Assembly (NCBI GenBank): GCA_002299885.1
Contig: DBOB01000015.1
Coordinates: forward strand, 1 to 64,000
Length of the DNA stretch: 64,000 nucleotides
Direction of reading: 5' to 3'
Source of the DNA: Sediminibacterium sp. UBA657
GTDB taxonomy: Bacteria > Bacteroidota > Bacteroidia > Chitinophagales > Chitinophagaceae
Positions 20,004 to 30,223 of the stretch are shown here, one piece after another. The notes beneath the pieces were generated by a model. That model worked only from the letters and a program-made list of their open reading frames with translations, did no database searches and had not been told where the DNA came from. Within the stretch, counting starts at the first letter, position 1. Every line of letters starts with the position of its first letter. The position numbers and the translations under genes were made by a program.

Positions 20004-20028
20004 AAAGGAGAACTACGCGTTCTCCTTT
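20004..20028 (-). terminator. terminator hairpin before infA
   Basis: A perfect 10-bp stem (AAAGGAGAAC with GTTCTCCTTT, loop TACGC) is followed on the minus strand by TTTTAG-like T-rich sequence. It follows the membrane protein gene ending at 20066 and separates it from the ribosomal cluster. Confidence 0.7.
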
Positions 20029-20065
20029 ATAATATATTGAAAATCAATGTATTAAATTTATTCGT

Positions 20066-20503
20066 CTAGCCCATTCCTGGGAATAACGGACGACCAATAC
20101 CCTCCCTAAAAGGCCAAGGCATTGCTAAAAGAATTAATATGAGCGCAATTACGTAAAAAATACGAGTTGGACTAGGTTTTAATGTCTTTTTATATTTCAC
20201 ATGGCCAATCGTAATCAACACAATTGCCAAAATCATCGAAAAAATGTGTTCCACTGCCCAAAAACGGCTTGCAGCATCTTTCATGGTGGCCGCCATTCCT
20301 GCAGATTGGATCATTTTAATCCCCAAAGGACCAGCGATATATTGATAAAGTCCTACCAATAAACTTGCATGGGCACTCATTAAAAGGGTTTTACTTGTCT
20401 TTAACGGATCCTTTTGAGTGAATAACTTATAAATGCTTAAGATTAAGGCGATTAAAACCACCCATCTTAAGGTATTGTGTAAATGTAAAAGTCCAGTATA
20501 CAT
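20066..20503 (-). CDS. four-helix membrane protein, cytochrome b-like annotation
   Basis: The 145-residue protein has four hydrophobic helices. It has His residues in HLHNTLRWVVL, SAHASLLVGLYQY, AVEHIFSMI and GHVKY, roughly one per helix, which could bind haem. Proteins of this shape are common in Bacteroidota and often named cytochrome b-like, but I know of no proven function. It ends in LFPGMG. It is likely co-transcribed with the beta-propeller gene upstream (44 bases). Confidence 0.6.
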   Translation of the reverse strand: MYTGLLHLHNTLRWVVLIALILSIYKLFTQKDPLKTSKTLLMSAHASLLVGLYQYIAGPLGIKMIQSAGMAATMKDAASRFWAVEHIFSMILAIVLITIGHVKYKKTLKPSPTRIFYVIALILILLAMPWPFREGIGRPLFPGMG

Positions 20504-20547
20504 AGTTTAATATTTGTAGCTAAAGTAATTAAAAAAAGCTAAACTTG

Positions 20548-21615
20548 CTAATACACCCAGTCCGCCACAAATAAATTGGTATCCCTGGTGCCCTTGTTAT
20601 TTCTGTTAGAAGCAAAAATGATCTTTTTTCCATCAGGGCTAAACATTGGGAAAGCATCAAAACCTTTATCTCTACTTATTTTAACTAGGTCAGAACCGTC
20701 TAGGTTGATTAGGTACATATTAAAAGGGAACCCCCTCTTATACTCGTGATTGCTGCAAAAAATGATCTGCTTGCCGTCTGGTGTGAAATTAGGTGCCCAA
20801 TTAGCTTGTCCAAGGTTGGTAATTTGCTTCGCATCAGACCCGTCCGCATTGGCAACAAATACTTCCATATTGGTTGGCGCCACCAAACCTTCTTTCAATA
20901 GGCTATTATATTCTGCAATTTCTGCCTCTGTTTTTGGACGACTTGCTCTCCACACTATCTTTTTGCCATCTGGACTAAACCATGCACCACCATCATAACC
21001 TAATGTATTGGTGACCTTTTTTTCCTTACCTGAAGCAATATCCATTACGTATAAATCTAAATCCCCATCCTTATCACTACAATAAATCATCTTCTTTCCA
21101 TCATAAGATAAAGTCGCTTCCGCATCGTACCCTTTTGCTGTGGTCAGTTTTTTGATCACTGTGCCATTGGTATCTGCCATAAAAATGTCATAGGTATTGT
21201 ACAAAGGCCAAATGTATTTGTTACCATATTTAGCGCGATCAACAGGTGGTGGACAATCCGCACTTCCTTCGTGCGTGGATGCATATATAAGATGCTTTCC
21301 GTCTTTCATGAAATAAGCACAAGTAGTTCTGCCCTTTCCAGTGCTGACTAATTTATACTTAAATGGATCCATGGCATTCATTGGAAGATTGCCCATAAAT
21401 ATTTGATCACAAACAATGCCTTCTTTAGGATTGGTTTTTTGAAAAATAATGCGCTTGCTGTCAAAGCTCCAATAGGCTTCTGCATTGTCTCCTCCAAATG
21501 TCAATTGTTGTACATTTTTAAAATGTGTCTCTCCCTCAAATTGAACGGTATCTTCTTGTGCCATCACAGTCAAGCCAAAAAATAAAGTAAACAGGATGCA
21601 GATGTATTTTTTCAT
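20548..21615 (-). CDS. secreted TolB-like (PD40) beta-propeller protein
   Basis: The 355-residue protein has a signal peptide (ICILFTLFFGLTVMAQ). It then shows repeated WD40-like PD40 motifs of the form F-S-P-D-G-K-K-I (YDGKKMIYCSDKDG, SPDGKKIVWRASRP, TPDGKQIIFCSNHEY, SPDGKKIIFASNRNN). This predicts a six-bladed periplasmic propeller as in TolB. No peptidase or other catalytic domain follows, so it probably binds a ligand or protein partner. Confidence 0.8.
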   Translation of the reverse strand: MKKYICILFTLFFGLTVMAQEDTVQFEGETHFKNVQQLTFGGDNAEAYWSFDSKRIIFQKTNPKEGIVCDQIFMGNLPMNAMDPFKYKLVSTGKGRTTCAYFMKDGKHLIYASTHEGSADCPPPVDRAKYGNKYIWPLYNTYDIFMADTNGTVIKKLTTAKGYDAEATLSYDGKKMIYCSDKDGDLDLYVMDIASGKEKKVTNTLGYDGGAWFSPDGKKIVWRASRPKTEAEIAEYNSLLKEGLVAPTNMEVFVANADGSDAKQITNLGQANWAPNFTPDGKQIIFCSNHEYKRGFPFNMYLINLDGSDLVKISRDKGFDAFPMFSPDGKKIIFASNRNNKGTRDTNLFVADWVY

Positions 21616-21753
21616 AGGTTTTGAATTGGCGCAAAAATAACGTTAAAGATCAAAGACAAGGATCCAAACCTTAAGAAACAGGTAAATTGGAATTTTTTTG
21701 ACGAAAAAATGACAGTTCCCTAAAAAAATAAGAACTTTGAAAAAATACAAGTT

Positions 21754-22401
21754 ATGGCCATTATTGCTCCCTCACTTTTAGCTGCCGATTTTTTAGAACT
21801 AGGAAAAGCATGTTCGATGCTCAATACTTCTGAAGCTGAATGGTTTCATTTGGATGTAATGGATGGCGTCTTTGTTCCGAATATTAGTTATGGATTACCC
21901 ATCATAGAACAAATTAAAAAAACAACAACGAAGGAAATGGATGTACACTTAATGATTGTACAACCAGAAAAATATATCACTGCATTTAAACAAGCTGGTG
22001 CAACCATTTTAACAGTGCATTACGAAGCTTGTCCTCATCTTCATAGCACTTTACAACAAATCAAAGCACATGGCATGAAAGCTGGTGTGGCATTGAATCC
22101 ACACACGCCTATTGATGTTTTGAAAGATATTATTTTTGAGATTGATGTGGTATGTATCATGAGTGTGAATCCTGGTTTTGGTGGACAAAAATTCATCCCT
22201 CATACTTACGAAAAAGTAAAAGCTTTAAAGCAATTGATTTTACTACATAAGGCTTCTACATTGATTGAAATTGATGGCGGTGTAACATTAGAAAATGCTG
22301 CTGCATTGGTTGCTGCTGGTGCGGATGTCTTGGTCGCTGGCACCACAGTTTTTAAAGCAACAGATCCATTACAAATGATTGCTAGTTTAAGAAATTGTTA
22401 A
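21754..22401 (+). CDS. rpe: ribulose-phosphate 3-epimerase
   Basis: The 215-residue TIM-barrel enzyme interconverts D-ribulose 5-phosphate and D-xylulose 5-phosphate in the pentose phosphate pathway. PSLLAADFLELG, HLDVMDGVFVPNISYG (metal His and catalytic Asp), MSVNPGFGGQ (phosphate loop) and IEIDGGVTLENA (second catalytic Asp) are all present at family spacing. Confidence 0.96.
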   Translation: MAIIAPSLLAADFLELGKACSMLNTSEAEWFHLDVMDGVFVPNISYGLPIIEQIKKTTTKEMDVHLMIVQPEKYITAFKQAGATILTVHYEACPHLHSTLQQIKAHGMKAGVALNPHTPIDVLKDIIFEIDVVCIMSVNPGFGGQKFIPHTYEKVKALKQLILLHKASTLIEIDGGVTLENAAALVAAGADVLVAGTTVFKATDPLQMIASLRNC

Positions 22402-22526
22402 GCCCCAATTACCACAAGCAGTAATCCACATAGTGTGCAAATGTTTGACTTGGTTAATGAATCGGTCTATGTTAAATTGTGTTAGGTAGATATAACCCAT
22501 CTTCTTAACCCATAAAACCTACTACA

Positions 22527-23507
22527 TTGACTGAAACAATCATCAACCTAGAGTCTGTTAATCCAATTGATTTTTTTGGTGTTAACAATAACAAATTTGA
22601 TCTTTTAAAAAAGAAATTCCCGCTCCTTAAAATTTTATCACGTGGTACCCAAATCAAATTAAGTGGTGCACCAGAACAAATTGATATCGCAAAAGAAAAA
22701 ATTGAATTGGTCATTCAATACATGGAACGCAATGGCCATTTAAGTGAAAATTATTTTGAACAAATTTTAGGAGGTGACGACGCAGAAGTGATTGATAATT
22801 TCATAGACCAAAATCCAAACGAAATATTAGTCCTTGGTCCTAATGGAAAAACAGTAAGAGCAAGAACTGCCAATCAAAAAAAGATGGTCACATCGGCAGA
22901 CAAAAATGATATTGTATTTGCAATTGGACCAGCAGGTACTGGTAAAACTTATACTGCTGTTGCCTTAGCCGTTCGTGCTTTAAAAAATAAATTGGTTAAA
23001 AAAATAATTCTTACGCGACCTGCAGTGGAAGCTGGGGAAAGTTTAGGTTTTTTACCTGGGGACTTAAAAGAAAAGATTGATCCTTATTTACGTCCTTTGT
23101 ATGATGCATTGGATGACATGATTCCTGCAGATAAATTAGCCTATTATATGTCATCTAGAACAATCGAAATTGCGCCACTAGCCTACATGCGTGGACGTAC
23201 TTTGGACAATGCATTTATTATTTTAGATGAATCACAAAACGCAAACGATTTACAAATTAAAATGTTTCTTACACGTATTGGTTCCAATGCAAAAGCGATC
23301 ATTACTGGCGACCCTACTCAGGTAGATTTACCTCGTAATCAAAAAAGTGGTTTAGATAAAGCTGTCCGAATTTTACAAAATATCGAAGGCATTGCGCACA
23401 TCACTTTAGACGAGGAGGATGTTGTACGTCATAAATTGGTAAAAGCGATTATCAAGGCGTATGATAAAGAGCGTGAAAATGAAACAGAGAATTCCTATCA
23501 TCGATAG
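22527..23507 (+). CDS. PhoH-family ATPase (PhoL type)
   Basis: The 326-residue protein has an N-terminal KH-like region (about residues 20-70: LLKILSRGTQIKLSG) and a PhoH P-loop ATPase domain. The domain has a Walker A (GPAGTGKTYTAVALA), a Walker B with adjacent motif (AFIILDESQNA) and ITGDPTQVDLP. The family is linked to RNA metabolism and phosphate starvation, and often neighbours ybeY. The start is a TTG at 22527, since no ATG occurs in the preceding codons. It follows rpe by 125 bases. Confidence 0.88.
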   Translation: MTETIINLESVNPIDFFGVNNNKFDLLKKKFPLLKILSRGTQIKLSGAPEQIDIAKEKIELVIQYMERNGHLSENYFEQILGGDDAEVIDNFIDQNPNEILVLGPNGKTVRARTANQKKMVTSADKNDIVFAIGPAGTGKTYTAVALAVRALKNKLVKKIILTRPAVEAGESLGFLPGDLKEKIDPYLRPLYDALDDMIPADKLAYYMSSRTIEIAPLAYMRGRTLDNAFIILDESQNANDLQIKMFLTRIGSNAKAIITGDPTQVDLPRNQKSGLDKAVRILQNIEGIAHITLDEEDVVRHKLVKAIIKAYDKERENETENSYHR

Positions 23508-23682
23508 TGTTTTATGATGATATCATTGATTTTGACAGAGAAATCGTGAAATTAATTATATATTAAAAATAATTATTATACATAAGTTATTGATATTTTA
23601 TTTTGTTCTAAATTGTTAAGAAATACACAAAATCATATCAAGGATTATTAGTTTCTTTGCAATACTAAATAAAACAACAAAT

Positions 23683-26600
23683 ATGCTTAGTAAAAAATTA
23701 CTACAGTTTACAATCGCAATGCTTCTTTTACCAGCTTTGACATTTGCTCAAAACACCACTGGTAGCATCAGCGGATCTGTAAAAGCTGACAATGGTGAAG
23801 TGCTTGTCGGTGCAACTATTTCTGTGTTACACGTTCCTACTGGAACTGTGTATAATGCACAAACAAGAAAGACTGGTTTTTTTGATGTAAGTAACGTGCA
23901 ACCTGGTGGACCATATGCCGTAACTATATCTTATGTAAACTATCAATCAGAAAAGAGAGATGAAGTCTATGTGTCATTAGGTGATGCGGTTAGATTAGAT
24001 ATCATCTTATCTTCTAAAGTTGACAAATTAAAAGATGTCACTGTATCTACTACAAAAAGAGGTTCAGATTTATCAGTGAAAGGTGGTACACAAACTATCA
24101 TTGGTCGTGATAAAATAGACAACTTACCTACTGTAGGTAGAAACGTGCAAGATTTCTTGCGTTTTACCCCAACTGCAAAATTTGTAGGTGGAAATGGTGA
24201 TTTAGCTGGTGTATCTATCGCTGGTCAAAATAACCGTTTCAACTCATTATACATTGATGGTGCTGTAAACAATGACCAATTTGGTTTGAGTGCAAGTGGT
24301 ACCAATGGTGGACAAACAGGTGTTGGTCCTATTTCTATCGATGCGGTAGATCAATTCCAAGTAATGGTTTCTCCTTTTGATGCATCTATCGGTAACTTTA
24401 CTGGTGGTGGTATCAACGCAACTACAAGAGGTGGAACAAACAAAACATCTGGAACTGTTTACTCATTCACACAAAACCAAAACTTAACTGGTAAAACACC
24501 TACAGGTGCTAAAGAATTAGCAACTAAGTTGAATCCTTTCACAGCTAGAACAGTTGGTGGAAGTGTTGGTGGAGCCCTTGTTAAAAATAAATTATTCTAC
24601 TTTGTTAACTTTGAATCTATTGAGAACGAAAGACCACAACCTTTTGATATCAGTGGTTACAGAGGCGCAAGCGGAAAAGCAGATATTGATAGATTAGTTG
24701 ATTTTGTAAAAACAAAGTACGGATATGATGTTGGTGGTTACCAAGATAATGCTGCTTCAACAAGTGCAAAAAGATTGGCAACTAAATTAGACTGGAACAT
24801 CAATTCAATGAATAAGTTCAGTTTATCTTATCGTTACAACGAAACTAATTCTTATGCGACTTCTGCATCTAGTTCTACAAGAGTAAACTTCTACAACAAC
24901 GGTATACTTTATCCTAATAAAACGAATTCATTATCTGCTGAATTAAAATCGTCATTTAAAAATGGATCTAGCAACAAAATGTTATTCACTTACACAGATG
25001 TAATGGATGACAGAAATCCAATTGGCGATAAGTTCCCACGTGTTACCATTTTTGACGGTGCTGCCGGCTCAATGGTTTTTGGTTCTGAAGAATTCTCTAC
25101 AGCGAATTTATTGAAGCAAACCAACTGGAACTTCTTAGATTTCTACAAATTCAATGTAAACAAACATGCATTTACAGTAGGTGTGGATTATGAATTGAGT
25201 AAGTCTTACAACGTATTTATTCGTCAAAACTTTGGTTCATACCAATTTGGTTCTTTAAACGATTTCTTAACTGAAAAAGCACCAACTCGTTATGATCGTT
25301 CATTCGCTCTATTAGACCAAACAACAGGTGATAATACAAAATCTGCTGCTAGTTTCTATACTGGTAGAGGAAGTGCTTTCATCAATGATGAAATCAGATA
25401 CACAGATAATTTAACAGTGAACTATGGTATTAGAGCAGACTATACTAAATTCTTATCTACTCCGATAGAAGATATGTATTTCAACTTCAACACAGTTAGA
25501 TTGTATGATTTCAATGGCGCAAGATCTGGTACGATTCCTGATCCAAGAATTTCTATCTCTCCAAGAGTTGGATTTACTTACAAGATGCCAACAGAAAACA
25601 TCACAGTTCGTGGAGGATTGGGTATGTTCACAGGACGTATTCCTTTGGTATGGCCTGGTGGCGTATTCAACAACAACGGTCAATCAGTTGGAGGTCTTTC
25701 TATCTTTACTGCATCTGATATCGCTAGATTCGGTATCAATTTCAGACCTAATCCATTGGGTCAATACACTGCTGCTGATTTAGGTTTAAGTACTGCTGCA
25801 GCGAAAGGTCAAATGGACTTAGTTTCTAAAGACTTTAGATTACCAAAAATCTTCCGTGCTTCTTTAGCTATTGATAAAAAATTAAAAGACAATTGGTCAA
25901 TCACTGTAGAAGGATCTGTGAGCAAAAATATCAATGAAATCTATTACAGAAGATTAGACATCAACCCTCCAGTGGCTCAATTATCTGGACCTGATATCAG
26001 ATATATTTATAACTTAACTCGTATTGGTTACCCAGCTGGATCAGGCATTACTGCTGGATCTAATCCATACACTGGTGTGTTCTTATTAGAGAACCAACCT
26101 TACTACCGTCGCTCTGGTTTCGCATATAACTTTACAGCGTCAATTGATAAGTCTTGGACTGATGGATTCTCTTTCAACGCATTCTATACTTATGGTGCTT
26201 CATTTGTAACACATGAGCCAACTTCTAGCCAAAATAACTCTCAATGGAGATTTATGGAGACTGTGAATGGTAGAAATGATGTTCAGAGATCAAGATCAGA
26301 CTTTGACTTAGGTCATAGAGTAAGTGCTTTTATTGCTAAGAAATTCACTTATGCAAAAGGTGCTTTAGCTTCTACTGTTAGCTTAGTATATAACGGACAG
26401 TCTGGTAATCCATTCAGCTATACCTATTCTAACGGTCCTGTTAGAGACCAAGGTACATCTGAAACAAATGATCTAATCTTTATCCCTACTGCCGATCAAA
26501 TTAGAGCAATGACTTTTGTATCTAATAGTACTTTCCCATTATCAGCAGCTCAACAAGCAGCAGCATTGGAAAACTATATTGCTCAAGATAATTACTTAAG

Positions 26601-26958
26601 CAAAAACAGAGGTAAGTATGCTGAAAGAAACGGTGCTAGATTGCCATTTACAAACATCATTGATGTGAAATTTGTACAAGATTTCAACGTGAAAATTTAC
26701 AATAAGAAATACCAATTCCAATTAACTTATGACGTGTTTAACTTCACAAATATGTTGAATAGAAATTGGGGAAGAACTTATTTCATGGCAAACGACCAAT
26801 ATTCTCTAATGCGTTACCAAGGTGCAACAGGTTCAACTGTACCTAGCTATAGCTTCTCTCCAGTGGCAAACAATACACCATGGGGTATTAGCTCAAGCAC
26901 AGCACCTAGTTACAGTGCTCGTTGGGTAAGCCAATTAGGTTTACGTTTCAAGTTTTAA
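23683..26958 (+). CDS. TonB-dependent receptor with carboxypeptidase-regulatory N-terminal domain (OAR-like)
   Basis: The 1091-residue outer-membrane protein has a signal peptide (LLLPALTFAQN) and a carboxypeptidase-D-regulatory beta-sandwich (GSISGSVKADNGEVLVGATI...). A plug domain with IDNLPTVGRNVQDFLRFTP comes next, and then a long beta-barrel ending in an aromatic residue (GLRFKF). It resembles Oar-type receptors that stand alone without a SusD partner, and none lies beside it. The substrate is unknown. A strong terminator follows. Confidence 0.9.
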   Translation: MLSKKLLQFTIAMLLLPALTFAQNTTGSISGSVKADNGEVLVGATISVLHVPTGTVYNAQTRKTGFFDVSNVQPGGPYAVTISYVNYQSEKRDEVYVSLGDAVRLDIILSSKVDKLKDVTVSTTKRGSDLSVKGGTQTIIGRDKIDNLPTVGRNVQDFLRFTPTAKFVGGNGDLAGVSIAGQNNRFNSLYIDGAVNNDQFGLSASGTNGGQTGVGPISIDAVDQFQVMVSPFDASIGNFTGGGINATTRGGTNKTSGTVYSFTQNQNLTGKTPTGAKELATKLNPFTARTVGGSVGGALVKNKLFYFVNFESIENERPQPFDISGYRGASGKADIDRLVDFVKTKYGYDVGGYQDNAASTSAKRLATKLDWNINSMNKFSLSYRYNETNSYATSASSSTRVNFYNNGILYPNKTNSLSAELKSSFKNGSSNKMLFTYTDVMDDRNPIGDKFPRVTIFDGAAGSMVFGSEEFSTANLLKQTNWNFLDFYKFNVNKHAFTVGVDYELSKSYNVFIRQNFGSYQFGSLNDFLTEKAPTRYDRSFALLDQTTGDNTKSAASFYTGRGSAFINDEIRYTDNLTVNYGIRADYTKFLSTPIEDMYFNFNTVRLYDFNGARSGTIPDPRISISPRVGFTYKMPTENITVRGGLGMFTGRIPLVWPGGVFNNNGQSVGGLSIFTASDIARFGINFRPNPLGQYTAADLGLSTAAAKGQMDLVSKDFRLPKIFRASLAIDKKLKDNWSITVEGSVSKNINEIYYRRLDINPPVAQLSGPDIRYIYNLTRIGYPAGSGITAGSNPYTGVFLLENQPYYRRSGFAYNFTASIDKSWTDGFSFNAFYTYGASFVTHEPTSSQNNSQWRFMETVNGRNDVQRSRSDFDLGHRVSAFIAKKFTYAKGALASTVSLVYNGQSGNPFSYTYSNGPVRDQGTSETNDLIFIPTADQIRAMTFVSNSTFPLSAAQQAAALENYIAQDNYLSKNRGKYAERNGARLPFTNIIDVKFVQDFNVKIYNKKYQFQLTYDVFNFTNMLNRNWGRTYFMANDQYSLMRYQGATGSTVPSYSFSPVANNTPWGISSSTAPSYSARWVSQLGLRFKF

Positions 26959-26994
26959 TGGAACAATTTAAGGATCTAATATAGACCTATATGA

Positions 26995-27024
26995 ATGCCC
27001 TCCAAATTGGAGGGCATTTTTTTT
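26995..27024 (+). terminator. Rho-independent terminator after TonB receptor
   Basis: A 9-bp perfect stem (ATGCCCTCC with GGAGGGCAT, loop of 5) followed by eight T stands 36 bases after the receptor stop. Confidence 0.9.
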
Positions 27025-27065
27025 GACTTGGTTTTTGTAAGATCTTAATATTATTTGTAGTTTTA

Positions 27066-28178
27066 ATGGGTATGGGCCAAAATTTAACACAGTTTACAAT
27101 TGGTATTGAGGAAGAATACATGGTATTAGACCCTGCTTCCAAGGAATTAAAGAGCCATCAACAAGCTATTGTCAATGAGGGTGAGAAAGTCTTTAAGGAT
27201 AAAATCAAGGCAGAAATGCACCAGGCTGTGGTTGAAGTTGGAACTGGTATTTGTCAGGATGTAGAAGCTGCATATCAAGAAATATTTGAACTTAGAACTT
27301 CTGTATCCTCCATTGCAAAAGAATTAGGATATAGTATTGGCGCATCTGGTACCCACCCTTTTAGTTTATGGGAAACACAATTGATCTCCGACCAAAGTAG
27401 GTATCAAGCCCTTTTAAATGAATTACAGCAAGCTGCAAGGAGTAATTTGATTTTTGGACTACATGTACACATTGGAATGGAAGATCGACGTATGGCCATC
27501 CATATTGCCAATACAGCCAGGTATTTTCTTCCACATATTTATGCATTGAGCACCAACTCCCCATTTTGGGAGTCAAGTAATACTGGATATAAATCTTACC
27601 GCTCTAAAATTTTTGATAAGTTTCCAAGAACAGGTATACCAGACTATTTTGAAAGTATCGAAGCCTATGAAAGTTTTATCCAATTGTTGATCAAAACCAA
27701 TTGTATCGATAATGCTAAAAAAATATGGTGGGATTTAAGGGTACACCCAGTCTATAATACCATTGAATTCAGAATTTGCGATGTGCCTATGACCGTGCAA
27801 GAAACAGCTACCATCGCTGCATTATTTCAAGCTTTATGTGCTAAGATTTATACACTCAGAAGACAGAATATTAATTTCATCAATTACCAACGTGCATTGA
27901 TCAATGAAAATAAATGGCGCGCAAGCAGATATGGCATTGATGGATTGCTGATTGACTTTGGTAAAGAAAAAGAAGTCCCTGTCAAGGATTTAATCAATGA
28001 ACTACTTGAGTTTGTAGACGGTGTGGTAGATGATTTAGGAAGCAGGAAGCATATTGAAAAAGTACAGGATATTTTTACCAATGGTACTGGTGCCGACAGA
28101 CAACTAAAAGTATTTAAAGAAACTGGAAGCTTAGTTGAAGTGGTAAAATATATTGAAGGAAGTTTCTTACAAGACTAG
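27066..28178 (+). CDS. carboxylate-amine ligase, YbdK/GCS2 family
   Basis: The 370-residue protein belongs to the glutamate-cysteine ligase family 2. QFTIGIEEEYMVLDP is the ATP/metal-binding start, NLIFGLHVHIGMEDRRMAIHIAN the central motif, and YNTIEFRICDVPMTVQET the C-terminal catalytic Arg region. Family members join an amino acid carboxylate to an amine, and E. coli YbdK has weak gamma-glutamylcysteine ligase activity. The real product is not deducible. Either Met1 or Met3 may be the start. It lies downstream of a terminator, with its own leader. Confidence 0.88.
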   Translation: MGMGQNLTQFTIGIEEEYMVLDPASKELKSHQQAIVNEGEKVFKDKIKAEMHQAVVEVGTGICQDVEAAYQEIFELRTSVSSIAKELGYSIGASGTHPFSLWETQLISDQSRYQALLNELQQAARSNLIFGLHVHIGMEDRRMAIHIANTARYFLPHIYALSTNSPFWESSNTGYKSYRSKIFDKFPRTGIPDYFESIEAYESFIQLLIKTNCIDNAKKIWWDLRVHPVYNTIEFRICDVPMTVQETATIAALFQALCAKIYTLRRQNINFINYQRALINENKWRASRYGIDGLLIDFGKEKEVPVKDLINELLEFVDGVVDDLGSRKHIEKVQDIFTNGTGADRQLKVFKETGSLVEVVKYIEGSFLQD

Positions 28179-28217
28179 GGAATTTAATTTTACTGGTACT
28201 AGTTTATTCCCCTTTGT

Positions 28218-29153
28218 TTATTTCCCTGACTTAAAATCAAATAGTGTTGCTGTAAAAAGCCCACGCTCTCTCTTTTTAAAAACCACATCCCAATCTCCCT
28301 TATACCTTAATATTTTAGGGACTAAAAGGCCATTGGAAGTGTAGGTCATTTCTACCTCCATTTGAACATTAAAATCATAGATCCCAGCCTTATAGCTCAA
28401 TGCGTAATTGCGTCCCAATACTTCTAAGGTGTTTGGATTAAACCAGGTAATCATTTGATCTACCACCACCCTGTCTTTTGCAAAAAAACCAAGATCCTCT
28501 TTAGGCTTGATTTCAAATACATAGGCTAGTTTGCCGTGGTAGTCTACATAATCCAATCTATAGGTATACAGCTCATGTGCGTTATCGTCGTATAAATCTA
28601 ATTTATTACCAATCATTGGGATGCCAGGAATTTTTTCACCCGGATTAAAAAACAACATCTTCAATTGTTCTTTCGCTTTTTCAATACCGGAACCTTGGAT
28701 GGTTCTTTTTTTACCTTTTACTATATTGGTCTCACCACATATTTTACCTTTTGTAAAAAATAAACTTGCATATAAAGAAGGTGTGACATAATTGTATTCA
28801 CCTTTACTGTCTCTTAATTTTCCGAATGTTTTTTCTTCAATAACATCCATAGTCCTACAATCCCCTATTCTATTTTGACGGGTACGACTATCTAAAGAGG
28901 CTTCCATCTTTTGGTTCTTATCATACATCTCGATATGATTGAACGAGCTGTAACCTATTGTCCTTAAGGTTTTGAAGGCTTTATAAAAACTAGTATCTCG
29001 CTTAATTCTTGCTAAAATATCTTTATACTCAAAATTATTTCTAACAATTACATCTGCTAATGTAAAAGTCTGATTTTCTATACTCAGTGTTGTATCCTGT
29101 GCCCAAGAATGACCAACAAAGCATATACAGACAATAAAAAGCAATGAACGCAT
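28218..29153 (-). CDS. secreted protein of unknown function
   Basis: The 311-residue protein begins with a signal peptide (LLFIVCICFVGHSWAQD). The mature part is mixed alpha/beta with no motif I recognise. YVFEIKPKED followed by TWFNPNTLEVLGRNYAL is reminiscent of the half-barrel lipoprotein folds (LolA-like), in which a polypeptide reports on model substrates, but I cannot support that. It lies 2 bases after def on the same strand, so it is probably the last gene of the ubiA-ruvX-def transcript. Confidence 0.6.
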   Translation of the reverse strand: MRSLLFIVCICFVGHSWAQDTTLSIENQTFTLADVIVRNNFEYKDILARIKRDTSFYKAFKTLRTIGYSSFNHIEMYDKNQKMEASLDSRTRQNRIGDCRTMDVIEEKTFGKLRDSKGEYNYVTPSLYASLFFTKGKICGETNIVKGKKRTIQGSGIEKAKEQLKMLFFNPGEKIPGIPMIGNKLDLYDDNAHELYTYRLDYVDYHGKLAYVFEIKPKEDLGFFAKDRVVVDQMITWFNPNTLEVLGRNYALSYKAGIYDFNVQMEVEMTYTSNGLLVPKILRYKGDWDVVFKKRERGLFTATLFDFKSGK

Positions 29154-29155
29154 AA

Positions 29156-29731
29156 TTATTTTATTTGAGTCATTTTATAATCCACTCTTACTTTGCCTTT
29201 ATGAATATCATTCAATTTACCCTGCAACATTTTTTTTCTGAGTGGCTTGATATAATCAATGAATAATTTACCCTCAATATGATCATACTCATGTAGAATG
29301 ATACGCGCAGTCATGCCATCAAAAGTAGTTGTATGCTCCACAAAATTTTCGTCCATGTATTTCATGGTCACTTTTTCGTGTCTTAAAACATCTTCTCTAA
29401 TTTTTGGTATACTCAAACAACCTTCGTTATATACCCATTCATTGCCACTTAATTCAAGAATTTCGGCATTGATGAATACTGCTTTGATACCTGGTGCATC
29501 TGGATAAGTTTCATCACCTGCTCCGGCGTTCTCAAATATTTGTTGACTATCCATTACAAATAAACGAATAGCACGATTGATCTGTGGTGCGGCAAGACCT
29601 ACCCCATTACTGTCGTACATGGTTTCCCACATGTCTTCGATCAGCTTAGTCAAATTAGGATAATCCGCATTGATTGGCTCACTCACTTTTCTTAAAACGG
29701 CAGCACCATAGGCTACAATTGGTAAGGTCAT
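29156..29731 (-). CDS. def: peptide deformylase
   Basis: The 191-residue metalloenzyme removes the formyl group from nascent protein N-termini. All three motifs are present: GVGLAAPQIN, EGCLSIP (metal Cys) and HEYDHIEG (two metal His and the catalytic Glu position in the HExxH-like HEYDH). It sits in a run of same-strand genes (ubiA-type, ruvX, def). Confidence 0.97.
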   Translation of the reverse strand: MTLPIVAYGAAVLRKVSEPINADYPNLTKLIEDMWETMYDSNGVGLAAPQINRAIRLFVMDSQQIFENAGAGDETYPDAPGIKAVFINAEILELSGNEWVYNEGCLSIPKIREDVLRHEKVTMKYMDENFVEHTTTFDGMTARIILHEYDHIEGKLFIDYIKPLRKKMLQGKLNDIHKGKVRVDYKMTQIK

Positions 29732-29790
29732 AGAAGTTCAATTATGGGTGCAAAGTTACAATAAATAGGTCGTAAATAGATTCTACTGTG

Positions 29791-30213
29791 TTAAGACATT
29801 AGATCCTTGTTATTCAGGTATTCTTGAAGGAGGATGGTTGCGGCGATTAAATCTACATTCTGCTTCACCTGACGGTCTTTCTTTTTCATCCCCATTTCCA
29901 CCATGGCCCGCACAGCTGTTTTTGAACTAAAGCGCTCATCCACAGTTTGAATAGGGATGTTTGGAAACTTTTCAGTTAATTCAAGAATGGCTTTATTAAC
30001 CAAAGGTGTGGCATGTGTAGGAGATGCATCTAAATTCAATGGCTCCCCTATTAAAATTAATTCAACAGGTTCCTTTGCAATATAGTCTGCTAAGTAAGTA
30101 TATAAACTTTTAGTGTCTACTGTAATGAGCGAAGTCGCAATCATTTGAAAGGGATCGGTCACTGCCAATCCGCATCGCTTTCCACCGTAATCTATACAAA
30201 TGATTCTAGCCAA
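29791..30213 (-). CDS. ruvX: Holliday junction resolvase-like YqgF/RuvX nuclease
   Basis: The 140-residue RNase H-fold protein begins MARIICIDYGGKRCGLAVTDP, with the catalytic Asp, and contains ILIGEPLNLD and VDERFSSKTAV, with a second acidic site. YqgF/RuvX proteins mature 16S rRNA in several bacteria and were first proposed as resolvases. It starts 10 bases after the ubiA-like gene. Confidence 0.93.
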   Translation of the reverse strand: MARIICIDYGGKRCGLAVTDPFQMIATSLITVDTKSLYTYLADYIAKEPVELILIGEPLNLDASPTHATPLVNKAILELTEKFPNIPIQTVDERFSSKTAVRAMVEMGMKKKDRQVKQNVDLIAATILLQEYLNNKDLMS

Positions 30214-30223
30214 TTCGTTTACA

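Noticed and set aside
22402..22526. Riboswitch before the PhoH gene
   Set aside because: I could not find a conserved core or paired stems in this gap; it is only A/T-rich leader sequence.
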